Shown here: piece after piece, positions 37,574-45,770 of the stretch
Position numbering within the stretch: the stretch's first letter is position 1
Layout: each line of letters begins with the position of its first letter
From: Amantichitinum ursilacus
GTDB lineage: Bacteria; Pseudomonadota; Gammaproteobacteria; Burkholderiales; Chitinibacteraceae
Direction: 5' to 3'
Assembly (NCBI RefSeq): GCF_001294205.1
Contig: NZ_LAQT01000038.1
Location: 62,001 to 126,000, forward strand
Length of the DNA stretch: 64,000 bases
The notes under the pieces: model-generated
What the model was told of the DNA's origin: nothing
Database searches by the model: none
What the model saw: only the letters and a program-made list of their open reading frames with translations
Program-made: the position numbers and the translations under genes

Positions 37574-38224
37574 ATGAAACGGGCGTTGTATGTTGCGGCC
37601 GCCGCAGCCGCATTGGGGAGCACGGGCGTGCAAGCGGCCGAAAATGCCGTGTACGGCGGTTTTGGCACCACCGGTTTCGTGCTGGGCTATAGCCGCGCGT
37701 TTTCGGACCAGTTTGGCGGGCGCATTGAAGCTGATGCATTCCATTACAGCCGCAGCTTTGATACGGATAACGCCAATTACGACGGCAAGCTCGATTTCAA
37801 AGCCGCTGGCGCATTTGCCGATTACTACCCTTGGCGCAATAACTGGCGGCTTAGCGCCGGGTTGTTTGCGGGTGATAACAATGCCGAAGGCCACGGTACG
37901 CCCAAGAACACCACGTATACCTCGAATGGCGTCAGCTATACGCTGGATGGCCAGCGCCTGGATTTCAAAGCCGAGCTGCCCAGCGTGCGGCCGTATCTGG
38001 GCTTTGGTTATGGCAGCCCGCATCGGCCCAATGGCGGTTTGGGTTTCTTTGCCGATGTAGGTGTCACCTATGGCCGCCCCGACGTCACGCTAACCTCCAC
38101 CGTGCCGTTACCGACACCCGATGCGCAAGCGCGGCTGGACGACGAACGCAAAGAGCTGCAGGACAAAGCAGACAAGCTAACCTGGTTCCCGGTGGTGCGG
38201 CTGGGGCTGAGCTACGGCTTTTGA
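37574..38224 (+). CDS. Outer-membrane beta-barrel protein
   Basis: A 216-residue exported protein. The signal peptide is MKRALYVAAAAAALGSTGVQAA. The mature part has alternating polar/hydrophobic strands and aromatic girdles (YGGFGTTGFVLGYSRAFSDQFGGRIEADAF; WRLSAGLFAGDN; VRPYLGFGYGS). It ends in the classic FPVVRLGLSYGF, terminating in Phe as Bam substrates do. It resembles small Opa/OmpW-like barrels but I cannot name the subfamily. GAGGAG eight bases upstream fixes ATG 37574. A short coiled segment near 190 (DDERKELQDKADK) is an odd internal charged loop. Confidence 0.85.
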   Translation: MKRALYVAAAAAALGSTGVQAAENAVYGGFGTTGFVLGYSRAFSDQFGGRIEADAFHYSRSFDTDNANYDGKLDFKAAGAFADYYPWRNNWRLSAGLFAGDNNAEGHGTPKNTTYTSNGVSYTLDGQRLDFKAELPSVRPYLGFGYGSPHRPNGGLGFFADVGVTYGRPDVTLTSTVPLPTPDAQARLDDERKELQDKADKLTWFPVVRLGLSYGF

Positions 38225-38319
38225 TTGCGTTTAGTCGCTCGATGAGCGCGCTGGCCGCCGCAGCGCAGAGGCCAAGGCAAAGCTTGCCCGCCACGCACGC
38301 ACGGGCGCAAAATTGCGGC

Positions 38320-38397
38320 TGACTCGGGGTGCCCGTTACAGGGCTGAGACATACCCGCATCACCTGATCCGGATCATGCCGGCGTAGGGAAGTCCAT
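38320..38397 (+). ncRNA. TPP riboswitch (THI element)
   Basis: The conserved thi-box is complete: ACTCGGGGTGCCC, then GGCTGAGA, then CCTGATCCGGATCATGCCGGCGTAGGGAAGT split by standard loops, closing with ACT/AGT as P1. It lies 83 bases before the thiM start. Downstream, CGGGT and ACCCG flank a 15-base loop just before the AAAGGAG site, so TPP may control ribosome access. Bound TPP should repress thiM-thiE-thiD. Confidence 0.95.
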
Positions 38398-38479
38398 TGG
38401 TCTTCTTATGCTGCGCGCGTTTTCGCGCTGATCCCCTGGTCGGGTCCGCACGCAATCCGCACCCGAAAGGAGCCCTGCC

Positions 38480-39289
38480 TTGCCTACACCGCTCACACTC
38501 GATCTCGTTGCCCATCAACTCGCGCGCCTGCGCAGCCAGCCACCGCTGGTGCATCTACTGACTAACGAAGTGGTGCAGGAAATTTCGGCCAATGTGCTGC
38601 TGGCTGTGGGCGCCGCCCCCGCCATGATCGTCGCCGAAGAAGAAGCCGCTGGCTTTGCCGCCATCGCGGGCGCAGTACTGATTAATGTCGGCACGCTGCA
38701 TCCGCGCCAGTTGCGCGTAATGCACCAGGCAGTAGCCGCCGCCCATGCCGCAGGCGTGCCGTGGACGCTGGACCCGGTGGCTGCTGGCGTACTGGCCTAT
38801 CGCACCGAGGCGTGCCGCGAACTGATCCGGCTGCAACCGGCCGCCATCCGCGGCAATGCCTCCGAAATCATGGCGCTGGCTGGTTTTGGTGGCCAGGGCC
38901 GCGGCGTCGATAGCACTGCGGGTTCATCCGACGCCGTGACCGCAGCCGAACAACTGGCGCGCGACACCGGCGCCATCGTGGCCGTTACCGGCGAAACCGA
39001 TTACATCACCGATGGCGAGCGCACGCTGGCTGCGCCGTGGGGCAATCCGCTGATGACGCGCGTGGTGGGCACTGGCTGCGCCTTGTCCGCGCTGGTGGCT
39101 GCGTTTACCGCTGGTACGCGCGCGGGCAGCACGGAGCGTCTGCACGCCGTGGCCGCCGCTTGCGCCGTGGCCGGTCTGGCTGGCGCCAGCGCCAGCGCCG
39201 CCAGCACTGGCCCCGGTTCTTTCAAACCCGCCTTCCTCGATGCCTTGTACAACCTCGACCCGGCACGCCTGCAGGACCTGACCGCATGA
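38480..39289 (+). CDS. thiM: Hydroxyethylthiazole kinase
   Basis: A 269-residue ribokinase-fold enzyme phosphorylating 4-methyl-5-(2-hydroxyethyl)thiazole for thiamin salvage. Motifs: PLVHLLTNEVV, GAAPAMIVAEEE, PWTLDPVAAGV, RGNASEIMALAG, and VGTGCALSALVAAF (the anion-hole GTGC, about 196). TTG at 38480 is chosen because AAAGGAG lies eight bases upstream and the conserved sequence starts right after it. Its stop overlaps the thiE ATG. It lies in a TPP-riboswitch operon. Confidence 0.94.
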   Translation: MPTPLTLDLVAHQLARLRSQPPLVHLLTNEVVQEISANVLLAVGAAPAMIVAEEEAAGFAAIAGAVLINVGTLHPRQLRVMHQAVAAAHAAGVPWTLDPVAAGVLAYRTEACRELIRLQPAAIRGNASEIMALAGFGGQGRGVDSTAGSSDAVTAAEQLARDTGAIVAVTGETDYITDGERTLAAPWGNPLMTRVVGTGCALSALVAAFTAGTRAGSTERLHAVAAACAVAGLAGASASAASTGPGSFKPAFLDALYNLDPARLQDLTA

Positions 39290-39924
39290 ACCCGCTGGAT
39301 TTATCGCTGTATCTGGTGCTCGATCCGGACTTGTGCGGCGGCCATAACGGCATGCTCGATACCGCTCGCCTGGCCGCACGTCATGGCGTGACGGTGGTGC
39401 AATTGCGCGCGCCCAAGTGGAAGAAGCGGCAATGGCTGCAAACCGCCACCGCGCTCAAGGCCTTGCTGGACCAAGAAGGCGTGCCGCTGATCATCAACGA
39501 TCAGGTTGATATCGCGCTGGCCGTCGATGCGGCGGGCGTGCATCTGGGCCAGGCAGATTTGCCGCCCGAGACCGCGCGCCGTTTGCTGGGGCCCAACAAA
39601 ATCATCGGGCTCTCCACCTCCAATGTGGCGCATCTGGGCGGCGCGCCGCTGGATTTGATTGATTACATTGGCGTGGGCCCGGTGTATGCCACCACCACCA
39701 AACTGGATGCCGAACCGGTCATTGGCCTGGAACAATTTGGCGTGCTGATGGGCGCAAAGCGTTTGCCCGCCGTGGCGATTGGCGGCATCAAGGCCGGCAT
39801 GATCGCGCCGCTGATCAAGGCGGGCGCAGACGGCGTGGCGGTGGTGTCCGCCATTTGCGGCCAGACCGATATCCCGCTGGTGACGCGTGCCTTGTCCGAT
39901 GAAATTGCGGGAGCGCGCGCATGA
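39286..39924 (+). CDS. thiE: Thiamine-phosphate synthase
   Basis: A 212-residue TIM-barrel enzyme joining HMP-pyrophosphate and thiazole phosphate to form thiamin phosphate. Motifs: [20 protein letters not shown](W/x), [51 protein letters not shown], and [25 protein letters not shown]. The ATG overlaps thiM (ATGA at 39286-39289), and its own end overlaps thiD. Confidence 0.93.
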   Translation: MNPLDLSLYLVLDPDLCGGHNGMLDTARLAARHGVTVVQLRAPKWKKRQWLQTATALKALLDQEGVPLIINDQVDIALAVDAAGVHLGQADLPPETARRLLGPNKIIGLSTSNVAHLGGAPLDLIDYIGVGPVYATTTKLDAEPVIGLEQFGVLMGAKRLPAVAIGGIKAGMIAPLIKAGADGVAVVSAICGQTDIPLVTRALSDEIAGARA

Positions 39925-40727
39925 ACGTCAATGCATTGACCATTGCGGGTTCGGATTCGGGTGGTGGCGCGGGCATCCAGGCCGATCTTAAAACGTTCTC
40001 GGCGCTGGGCGCGTATGGCATGAGCGCGATCACCGCGCTGACTGCGCAAAACACGCGTGGCGTGCAAAGCGTGCATGCCATCCCGGCCGCGTTTGTGGCG
40101 GCGCAAATTGACGCGGTGTTTAGCGACATCCGCGTTGATAGCGTCAAGCTGGGCATGCTGGCCAACCGCGAAATCATCGACGCCGTGGCGGAGCGGCTGG
40201 AGGATGCGCGGCAAAACCACACGTTTTATCTGGTGCTGGACACGGTGATGATCGCCAAAGGGGGCCACGCCTTGTTGCAGGCCGATGCCGTGACGGCCTT
40301 GCGCGAACGGCTATTGCCGCAAGCCAGTCTGATCACGCCCAATCTGCCCGAGGCCGCAGCGTTGCTGGGCTGCGCAGTGGCACTTACCGAAGCCGAGATG
40401 CGCGAGCAAGGACAAGCATTACTGGAAGCCGGCGCGCAGGCCGTGTTGATGAAGGGAGGCCATCTGCCCTCCGATGACAGCCCGGACTGGCTGATTACGC
40501 CCGCAGGGCAGTTACGCATCGCCCTGCCCCGCATTGCCACGCGCAATACGCATGGCACCGGCTGCACGCTGTCGGCGGCGCTGGCGGCGTTGCGACCCCG
40601 GCACGCGGATTGGGCCAGCACGCTGCAAGCGGCGCGCGCCTGGTTGCAAGACGCGCTGGCGGCGGCCGATCGACTGGATGTCGGCCACGGCATCGGCCCG
40701 GTGCATCACTTTCATGCGTGGTGGTGA
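39921..40727 (+). CDS. thiD: Hydroxymethylpyrimidine/phosphomethylpyrimidine kinase
   Basis: A 268-residue ribokinase-family kinase that phosphorylates HMP twice. [22 protein letters not shown] (start of the HMP site), [37 protein letters not shown] and [18 protein letters not shown] are all present. It completes thiM-thiE-thiD, so this cell can use exogenous thiazole and HMP. Overlaps both neighbours. Confidence 0.95.
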   Translation: MNVNALTIAGSDSGGGAGIQADLKTFSALGAYGMSAITALTAQNTRGVQSVHAIPAAFVAAQIDAVFSDIRVDSVKLGMLANREIIDAVAERLEDARQNHTFYLVLDTVMIAKGGHALLQADAVTALRERLLPQASLITPNLPEAAALLGCAVALTEAEMREQGQALLEAGAQAVLMKGGHLPSDDSPDWLITPAGQLRIALPRIATRNTHGTGCTLSAALAALRPRHADWASTLQAARAWLQDALAAADRLDVGHGIGPVHHFHAWW

Positions 40728-40971
40728 CGTGGCCGCCGCTGCGCCACATGCGGACGAGCAAGCCGGCATCGAGGCCGGCATCTGCCCGTTGTGCGGCGGC
40801 AGCAATCAGTGTGCGATGGCGGCGCAGCAAGCGGCCAGCGGCTGTTGGTGCATGCAGGCCGACATCGCGCCTGCCGCGCTCGCCGCCATCCCCAGCGCCG
40901 CGCTTGACCGCGCCTGCCTGTGCCCGCGCTGTGCCGCGATGACCGCCCCAACAACCCCGCCGGCGGCCTAG
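40714..40971 (+). CDS. Cysteine-rich CWC-family protein
   Basis: An 85-residue protein with a Cys-rich core: CPLCGGSNQCAMA, then GCWCMQAD, then ACLCPRCAAM. The CPLCG...CWC...CP.C pattern is the CWC domain, probably a zinc ribbon. It begins at ATG 40714, 14 bases inside the thiD end, so it is likely co-transcribed with the thi genes. Its stop overlaps the stop of the convergent GNAT gene. Role unknown. Confidence 0.75.
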   Translation: MRGGDVAAAAPHADEQAGIEAGICPLCGGSNQCAMAAQQAASGCWCMQADIAPAALAAIPSAALDRACLCPRCAAMTAPTTPPAA

Positions 40972-41441
40972 AGCGCCTTCAGCATAAACAGACTTAACGG
41001 ATCGGGTTGATAGCCACTAAACGCCGCGCAGGCCTCGTAGCCCGCGCGCCGATACAGATCGATGGCCTCGGGTTGATAGATGCCGGTTTCCAGATATACG
41101 CGGCGTAAACCGTGCGCGCGCGCCTGTTGTTCCAGAAAGCGCAGTATTGCGCTGCCGATGCCGTTACCGCGCCACGCCGGTTGCACATACATGCGCTTGA
41201 GTTCGCCATGTGCAGCGGTCAGCAATACGCCGCCACAACCAATCGCTTCACCATACGCTGTACGCGCCACGGCAAACGCCACGTCGGCATACGTTAGCCG
41301 GCTGATGTCGGTGGTGTAATTGCTTTCCACCGGGTAAAGCGGCGTCTGGTGGGTATCCAGCGCGCTAATCAAGCGCACTACATCAGGCTGGGCCGGGGTC
41401 TCGAGCCGGATCGAGAAATTGACGGCAATTTCAGGCAGCAA
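40968..41441 (-). CDS. GNAT-family N-acetyltransferase
   Basis: About 150 residues with the GNAT fold. VAFAVARTAYGEAIGCGGVLL, ELKRMYVQPAWRGNGIGSAILRFLEQQA (acetyl-CoA loop with R-x-x-G-x-G/A-like RGNGIG), and VYLETGIYQPEAIDLYRRAGYE are characteristic. The start is uncertain: no in-frame ATG, with TTG at 41441 or 41459 possible. It overlaps the end of the CHMI-family gene, so the pair is probably translated together. The acceptor is unknown. Confidence 0.85.
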   Translation of the reverse strand: MLPEIAVNFSIRLETPAQPDVVRLISALDTHQTPLYPVESNYTTDISRLTYADVAFAVARTAYGEAIGCGGVLLTAAHGELKRMYVQPAWRGNGIGSAILRFLEQQARAHGLRRVYLETGIYQPEAIDLYRRAGYEACAAFSGYQPDPLSLFMLKAL

Positions 41442-41787
41442 AATACAGCACCGGATCAATCAGGGCGATTTCGACACGGATCTGCCCATCCTCCGCGCTC
41501 AAGCCCGGGCGCAGCCGCTCCACCAGCAGGGCCTTCAGCGTCTCGCCCACCAACTGGCGGTTTTCCGGCGCATGTGTGGCCATCACTGCCACCACCAGAT
41601 GCACAAAGCCGTACTGCGAATGGCCATCGCCCACGCGATATTCCGTATACATTTGCGCGCGGCTTTTGATGTCTTGCGTCTTGAACATCCCCAGACCAAT
41701 CAGCGCATCGTGGATCTCTTTAAGCAGCAGTGGCACTTTAAGATGGGTGCCGACGTTTTCGGTGTAATGCAGCGTGACATTGGGCAT
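41431..41787 (-). CDS. 5-carboxymethyl-2-hydroxymuconate isomerase (CHMI) family protein
   Basis: A 118-residue tautomerase-superfamily protein. It starts MPNVTLHYTENV, placing Pro after Met as the catalytic proline (Pro1). KSRAQMYTEYRVGDG and FVHLVVAVMATHAPENRQLVGETL match the family. CHMI enzymes act in homoprotocatechuate breakdown, but no other genes of that pathway are here, so the real substrate may differ. It is translationally linked to the GNAT gene. Confidence 0.82.
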   Translation of the reverse strand: MPNVTLHYTENVGTHLKVPLLLKEIHDALIGLGMFKTQDIKSRAQMYTEYRVGDGHSQYGFVHLVVAVMATHAPENRQLVGETLKALLVERLRPGLSAEDGQIRVEIALIDPVLYFAA

Positions 41788-41835
41788 TGCGAACAGACTC
41801 CGTGTTTTATTTTCGGAAAAGCAGATTACATAAGC

Positions 41836-44271
41836 TCAGGGCGTGGCGATCACCACGCGATCGCGCCCGCCGCTCTTGGCCGCATACAGCGCATGGTCGG
41901 CGGCAGCGATCAGCAATTGCGCGGTGTGGCCATGTTGTGGATAGAACGACAAACCGATCGACACGCTGACTTTGCCCAACGGCTGTTGCTGGAACACCGG
42001 GCGCAGCAGACCCATTTCGCTGCGGATGGCTTCGGCGCGTTGTTCGGCAATCGGCTGGTCAATTTCGGGCATCAGGATCATGAATTCCTCACCGCCCCAG
42101 CGCGACACCACGTCGCCTTCGCGTACCGTGGCCAACAGCGTGCGCGCCACGTTCTGCAGCAGATAATCGCCGGCGTCGTGGCCAAAGTTGTCGTTAAAGC
42201 GTTTGAAGTGGTCCAGATCCATCATCAGCACAGCAAAACGCCCACCACCGCGCCGCGCACGCGCCAGTTCCAACTCAAATTGTTCATCCAGATAACGCCG
42301 GTTAAACAAGCCGGTCAGCGGATCGCGCAGCGACAGATTTTGCAGCCGCTGGCGCAGATTGATGTTGGCCAGCGCCAGTGCCACTTGTTCCGAGAACGAC
42401 AGCATGATCTGCTGCGCGCGCGCCAGATTACCGTCGCCATCAATAAACGGCTCGGAACGGCGCAAATTGAGCAAGCCCACGTTCTGGCCCTGCGCATACA
42501 GCGGAATACACAGGCTGTAGCGTTGCTCTTCCAGATGCAGATGTTTACAGATCAGATTGGCCTGCAAGTCGGCCAGCGGATGCAGGCGGCCTTGGCGCAT
42601 GGCCCAGCAATCTTCGTGGCGCAGCGCCACTTCGCTTTCTTCGTCGCGGCCGCCCCACGAACCAATGCGTTGCAACAGCCCGCCATTACGTTCGGCCAGA
42701 TACAGGCAACCGGCATCCGCGCCGATAAAGCGACCCGAGAACGTAGCCAGCACGCCCATCGCTTCAGTCAGTTCCATGCAGCTTTGCAGCAGTTCGCTCA
42801 TTTCGTTGAGCAGACCAATTTCTTCGGTCTGGCGTTTAAGCGAGCCCACCAGCGTTTGCAGCTGGGTGTTGACCACCTGCAACTGGCCTTCGGCGGATTG
42901 CCGTTCGGTTACTTGCAGCTCCAGGTTGCTGTTGACCTTGATCAGCTCGCGGTTCAGCAGGCGAATGCTTTCTTCGTTTTCCTGGCGTTCGGTGATGTCG
43001 CGCAACATGCCGACAAACTGGCGGTCGCCGGACAAGCGCAGTTCGCTGATGGCAATTTCAACCGGGATTTGCGCGCCGTCATGACGCACGCCGTTGACCA
43101 CCTTGCCATGGTCGATCGGAAACACCGCGCCCGGGCGGTGATCATCGACGTCTTCTTTAAACAGATCGGGCATCAGGGTGTGGATGCTGCGGCCGAGCAT
43201 TTCCACGCCAGGATAGCCAAAGATATGCGTCGCGGCCGGGTTGGCGCTAAGGATTTCGCCCTGGCTATTGAGCGTGATAATGCCGTCGACCGTGCTGTCG
43301 AGAATCGCGCGCAGCCAGGTTTCCTGTTCTTGCAGCGCCATTGCGGTTTGTTGCTGTTCGGCGATGCTGTTTTCCAGCTCGCGATTAGCATGCGCCAGTT
43401 CGGCCGTGCGCTCTTGCACGCGATATTCCAGGCCTGCGGTCAGCTCGGCCAGTTCGTTGGCGATGCGCTCACGGTCGGTGATATCGGTGATCACGCCCAG
43501 CATGCCGACCACTTCACCGTGTTCGTCATGAATAGGGCCGCTGGAAACGATGGCGTACAGCGGTGTGTTATCGGTGCGGCGAAAACGGAAATCGTGGCGT
43601 TCCACCACGCCGGACAAGCGCCGCGCCATATTGCGCTGCGCCAGGGTTTGCTCGCTGGCATCCATAAAGTCGAACAGATGGCGGCCCAACATGGCTTCTT
43701 CGGTAGTGCCCAGCATCTCGGCCATCGTGCGGTTTACAAAGGTGGTGTAGCCCTCGTTATCGAGCGTCCAGATGCCTTCCACCGCGGTTTCGACCAGTTG
43801 GCGGTAGCGGCGCTCGCTGATTTCCAGCGTTTCGGCGGTGGCTTTGGTCAGCGCAATCTGGCGTTGCAACTCGGCGTTGGTTTCGGCCAGTTCATCGCGG
43901 CTGGGCAGCGCCAGCAGGCGCGGAATCATTGGCCACAACATGACCGCGGTGGCGGCCGAAATGAGGGCGGTAATCAGCTTGGCATAGCCTTCCAGCCAGT
44001 AGCTGAAATTCCAGATATCCCAGATCGACAGCGCGTGGGTAATGCCGCAAGCGCAGATAAACGCGCCGAACATGGCGGCCAGCGCCTTGTAGCCAAAATC
44101 GTGGCGGCGGCGGATGTAGTACCACAGCCCGAAGGCAATGGCGAAGTACGACACGGCAATCACGCCATCGGCGGCGACCATCATCCACAGCAATGTGGGC
44201 GTCCACAGAAAGCAGTGTCCATGCGGCATAAAGCCAGGTGTGTTCAGCCACTCCCTGAGCATGTCCAGCAT
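41836..44271 (-). CDS. Diguanylate cyclase with ethylene-receptor-like sensor, PAS-PAS-GAF-GGDEF
   Basis: An 811-residue membrane sensor. Residues about 20-105 form three hydrophobic segments resembling the plant ETR1 ethylene-binding domain, starting MPHGHCFLW. Asp35, Tyr42, Ile72, Cys75 and His79 occupy the order and spacing of ETR1 Asp25, Tyr32, Ile62, Cys65 and His69 (CGITH is the copper-site segment). Two PAS domains follow (about 150-275, 310-435), a coiled linker, a GAF domain (about 480-635), then GGDEF (about 650-811) with GGEEF near 725 and an REGD inhibitory site five residues before it. AAGGAG six bases upstream supports ATG 44271. Predicted to make c-di-GMP in response to a small-molecule or redox cue; ethylene sensing is inference. 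Confidence 0.88.
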   Translation of the reverse strand: MLDMLREWLNTPGFMPHGHCFLWTPTLLWMMVAADGVIAVSYFAIAFGLWYYIRRRHDFGYKALAAMFGAFICACGITHALSIWDIWNFSYWLEGYAKLITALISAATAVMLWPMIPRLLALPSRDELAETNAELQRQIALTKATAETLEISERRYRQLVETAVEGIWTLDNEGYTTFVNRTMAEMLGTTEEAMLGRHLFDFMDASEQTLAQRNMARRLSGVVERHDFRFRRTDNTPLYAIVSSGPIHDEHGEVVGMLGVITDITDRERIANELAELTAGLEYRVQERTAELAHANRELENSIAEQQQTAMALQEQETWLRAILDSTVDGIITLNSQGEILSANPAATHIFGYPGVEMLGRSIHTLMPDLFKEDVDDHRPGAVFPIDHGKVVNGVRHDGAQIPVEIAISELRLSGDRQFVGMLRDITERQENEESIRLLNRELIKVNSNLELQVTERQSAEGQLQVVNTQLQTLVGSLKRQTEEIGLLNEMSELLQSCMELTEAMGVLATFSGRFIGADAGCLYLAERNGGLLQRIGSWGGRDEESEVALRHEDCWAMRQGRLHPLADLQANLICKHLHLEEQRYSLCIPLYAQGQNVGLLNLRRSEPFIDGDGNLARAQQIMLSFSEQVALALANINLRQRLQNLSLRDPLTGLFNRRYLDEQFELELARARRGGGRFAVLMMDLDHFKRFNDNFGHDAGDYLLQNVARTLLATVREGDVVSRWGGEEFMILMPEIDQPIAEQRAEAIRSEMGLLRPVFQQQPLGKVSVSIGLSFYPQHGHTAQLLIAAADHALYAAKSGGRDRVVIATP

Positions 44272-44476
44272 GGGAGTCTCCTTGCGCCGTGTGCAGGTTC
44301 TCGTACGTTAAATCAGCAAAGGCTGATCTGTTCTTGGGAAATTATTGCCATTCTCAATATAAAAACAATCGTTTGCAACAGCCTGATTGTGGTCGTAAGA
44401 GTTTATGTCGCTTTAAAGGCTATGCGGGCTGTGGCGCGCCGCGTTTGTATCTAATGGCGTACAAGATAAACGGCGT

Positions 44477-44507
44477 AAAAAAGCCGCCGGACTGAGCCGG
44501 CGGCTTT
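44477..44507 (-). terminator. Intrinsic terminator after dnaJ
   Basis: An eleven-base stem AAAGCCGCCGG / CCGGCGGCTTT (44480-44507) with a six-base loop, followed on the minus strand by a T6 run (44482-44477). It lies 50 bases past the dnaJ stop. Confidence 0.85.
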
Positions 44508-44556
44508 AGATGCTTGCCGCAGCAATGGCTTGCTGCGGCGCCAGTGACATCGACGT

Positions 44557-45693
44557 TTAACCGCCGAAGAAATCCTTGACCTTGTCCATAAACGACTTGG
44601 CGCGCGGATTGTGCTTGTCGGGCGCGCCCTGGCTGATTTCTTCAAATTCGCGCAGCAGTTCTTTCTGGCGGCCGGTGAGGTTCACCGGTGTTTCCAGCGC
44701 CACATGACACATCAGATCGCCATGCACCGAGCTGCGTACGCCTTTGATGCCCTTGCCGCGCAGCCGGAACACCTGGCCCGATTGCGTGCCCGCCGGAATG
44801 GTGATGCGCGCTTTTCCATCCAGCGTGGGGATTTCGATTTCGCCACCCAATGCGGCGGCAGTAATGCTGATCGGCATTTCGCAATGCAGATCATTGCCTT
44901 CACGCTCAAACACATTGTGTTGACGGATGTGGATAACCACATACAGATCGCCGTGCGGACCACCGTTAACGCCGGCTTCGCCTTCGCCCGACAAGCGAAT
45001 GCGATCACCTTCGTCCACGCCAGCCGGAATCTTGACGGCCAGCGTCTTGTTGGTTTGCACGCGGCCGCTGCCGTGGCAGGTGCGGCACGGGTCCGGAATG
45101 TATTTGCCGCTGCCGTGGCAGGTGGGGCAAGTTTGCTGGATCGAGAAAAAGCCTTGCGATACGCGTACCTGGCCCTGGCCGCCACACGTGTGGCAAGTCT
45201 TGGCTTCCGTCCCCGGCTTGGCGCCGCTGCCATGGCAAGTGCCGCACTCGTCATGCGACGGAATCTTGATCTGACGCTCAACGCCGCGCGCGGCTTCTTC
45301 GAGCGTGATTTCCATGTTGTAGCGCAGATCGGCGCCACGATAGACGTTGCTACGCCCACCGCGTCCGCCGCCGCCTTGTTGGCCACCGAAGATATCGCCA
45401 AAGATGTCGGAGAAGGCATCGGCAAAACCGCCAAAGCCCGCACCACCCGCGCCCATACCGGCTTGCGGATCGACACCGGCGTGGCCGTACTGGTCATACG
45501 CCTGGCGCTTTTGCGGGTCCGACAGAATCTCGTAGGCTTCTTTGACTTCCTTGAACTTCTCTTCGGATTCTTTGTTATCCGGATTGCGATCGGGGTGGTA
45601 CTTCATCGCCAGCTTGCGGAAAGCCTTCTTGATGTCGTCTTCCGAAGCGTCCCGATTTACGCCCAGCGCTTCGTAGAAATCTTTCTTTGCCAT
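44557..45693 (-). CDS. dnaJ: Co-chaperone DnaJ
   Basis: A 378-residue type I J-protein. The J domain (1-70) contains YHPDRNPD. A Gly-rich linker follows ([10 protein letters not shown]). The zinc-binding domain has four CxxCxGxG motifs ([32 protein letters not shown]). The C-terminal substrate-binding region ends [11 protein letters not shown]. It stimulates DnaK ATP hydrolysis and delivers unfolded clients. It lies after dnaK, separated by a hairpin. Confidence 0.97.
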   Translation of the reverse strand: MAKKDFYEALGVNRDASEDDIKKAFRKLAMKYHPDRNPDNKESEEKFKEVKEAYEILSDPQKRQAYDQYGHAGVDPQAGMGAGGAGFGGFADAFSDIFGDIFGGQQGGGGRGGRSNVYRGADLRYNMEITLEEAARGVERQIKIPSHDECGTCHGSGAKPGTEAKTCHTCGGQGQVRVSQGFFSIQQTCPTCHGSGKYIPDPCRTCHGSGRVQTNKTLAVKIPAGVDEGDRIRLSGEGEAGVNGGPHGDLYVVIHIRQHNVFEREGNDLHCEMPISITAAALGGEIEIPTLDGKARITIPAGTQSGQVFRLRGKGIKGVRSSVHGDLMCHVALETPVNLTGRQKELLREFEEISQGAPDKHNPRAKSFMDKVKDFFGG

Positions 45694-45714
45694 TCTTGGG
45701 TCTCGCTTAAACGA

Positions 45715-45748
45715 AAGGCACGGCCGCCATTAACCGGCGCCGTGCCTT
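45715..45748 (-). terminator. dnaK-dnaJ intergenic hairpin
   Basis: A ten-base perfect stem AAGGCACGGC / GCCGTGCCTT, loop of 14 bases, followed on the minus strand by TCGTTTAAG rather than a clean T-run. It probably attenuates dnaJ relative to dnaK or protects the dnaK 3' end. Confidence 0.55.
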
Positions 45749-45770
45749 GCTACAGGGCCAGAACGCCCGC

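Noticed and set aside
41419-44454. 1011-codon open frame opposite the ethylene-like cyclase
   Set aside because: The minus strand encodes a clear PAS/GAF/GGDEF protein with a good ribosome-binding site; the plus-strand frame has no recognisable domain and is a composition effect.
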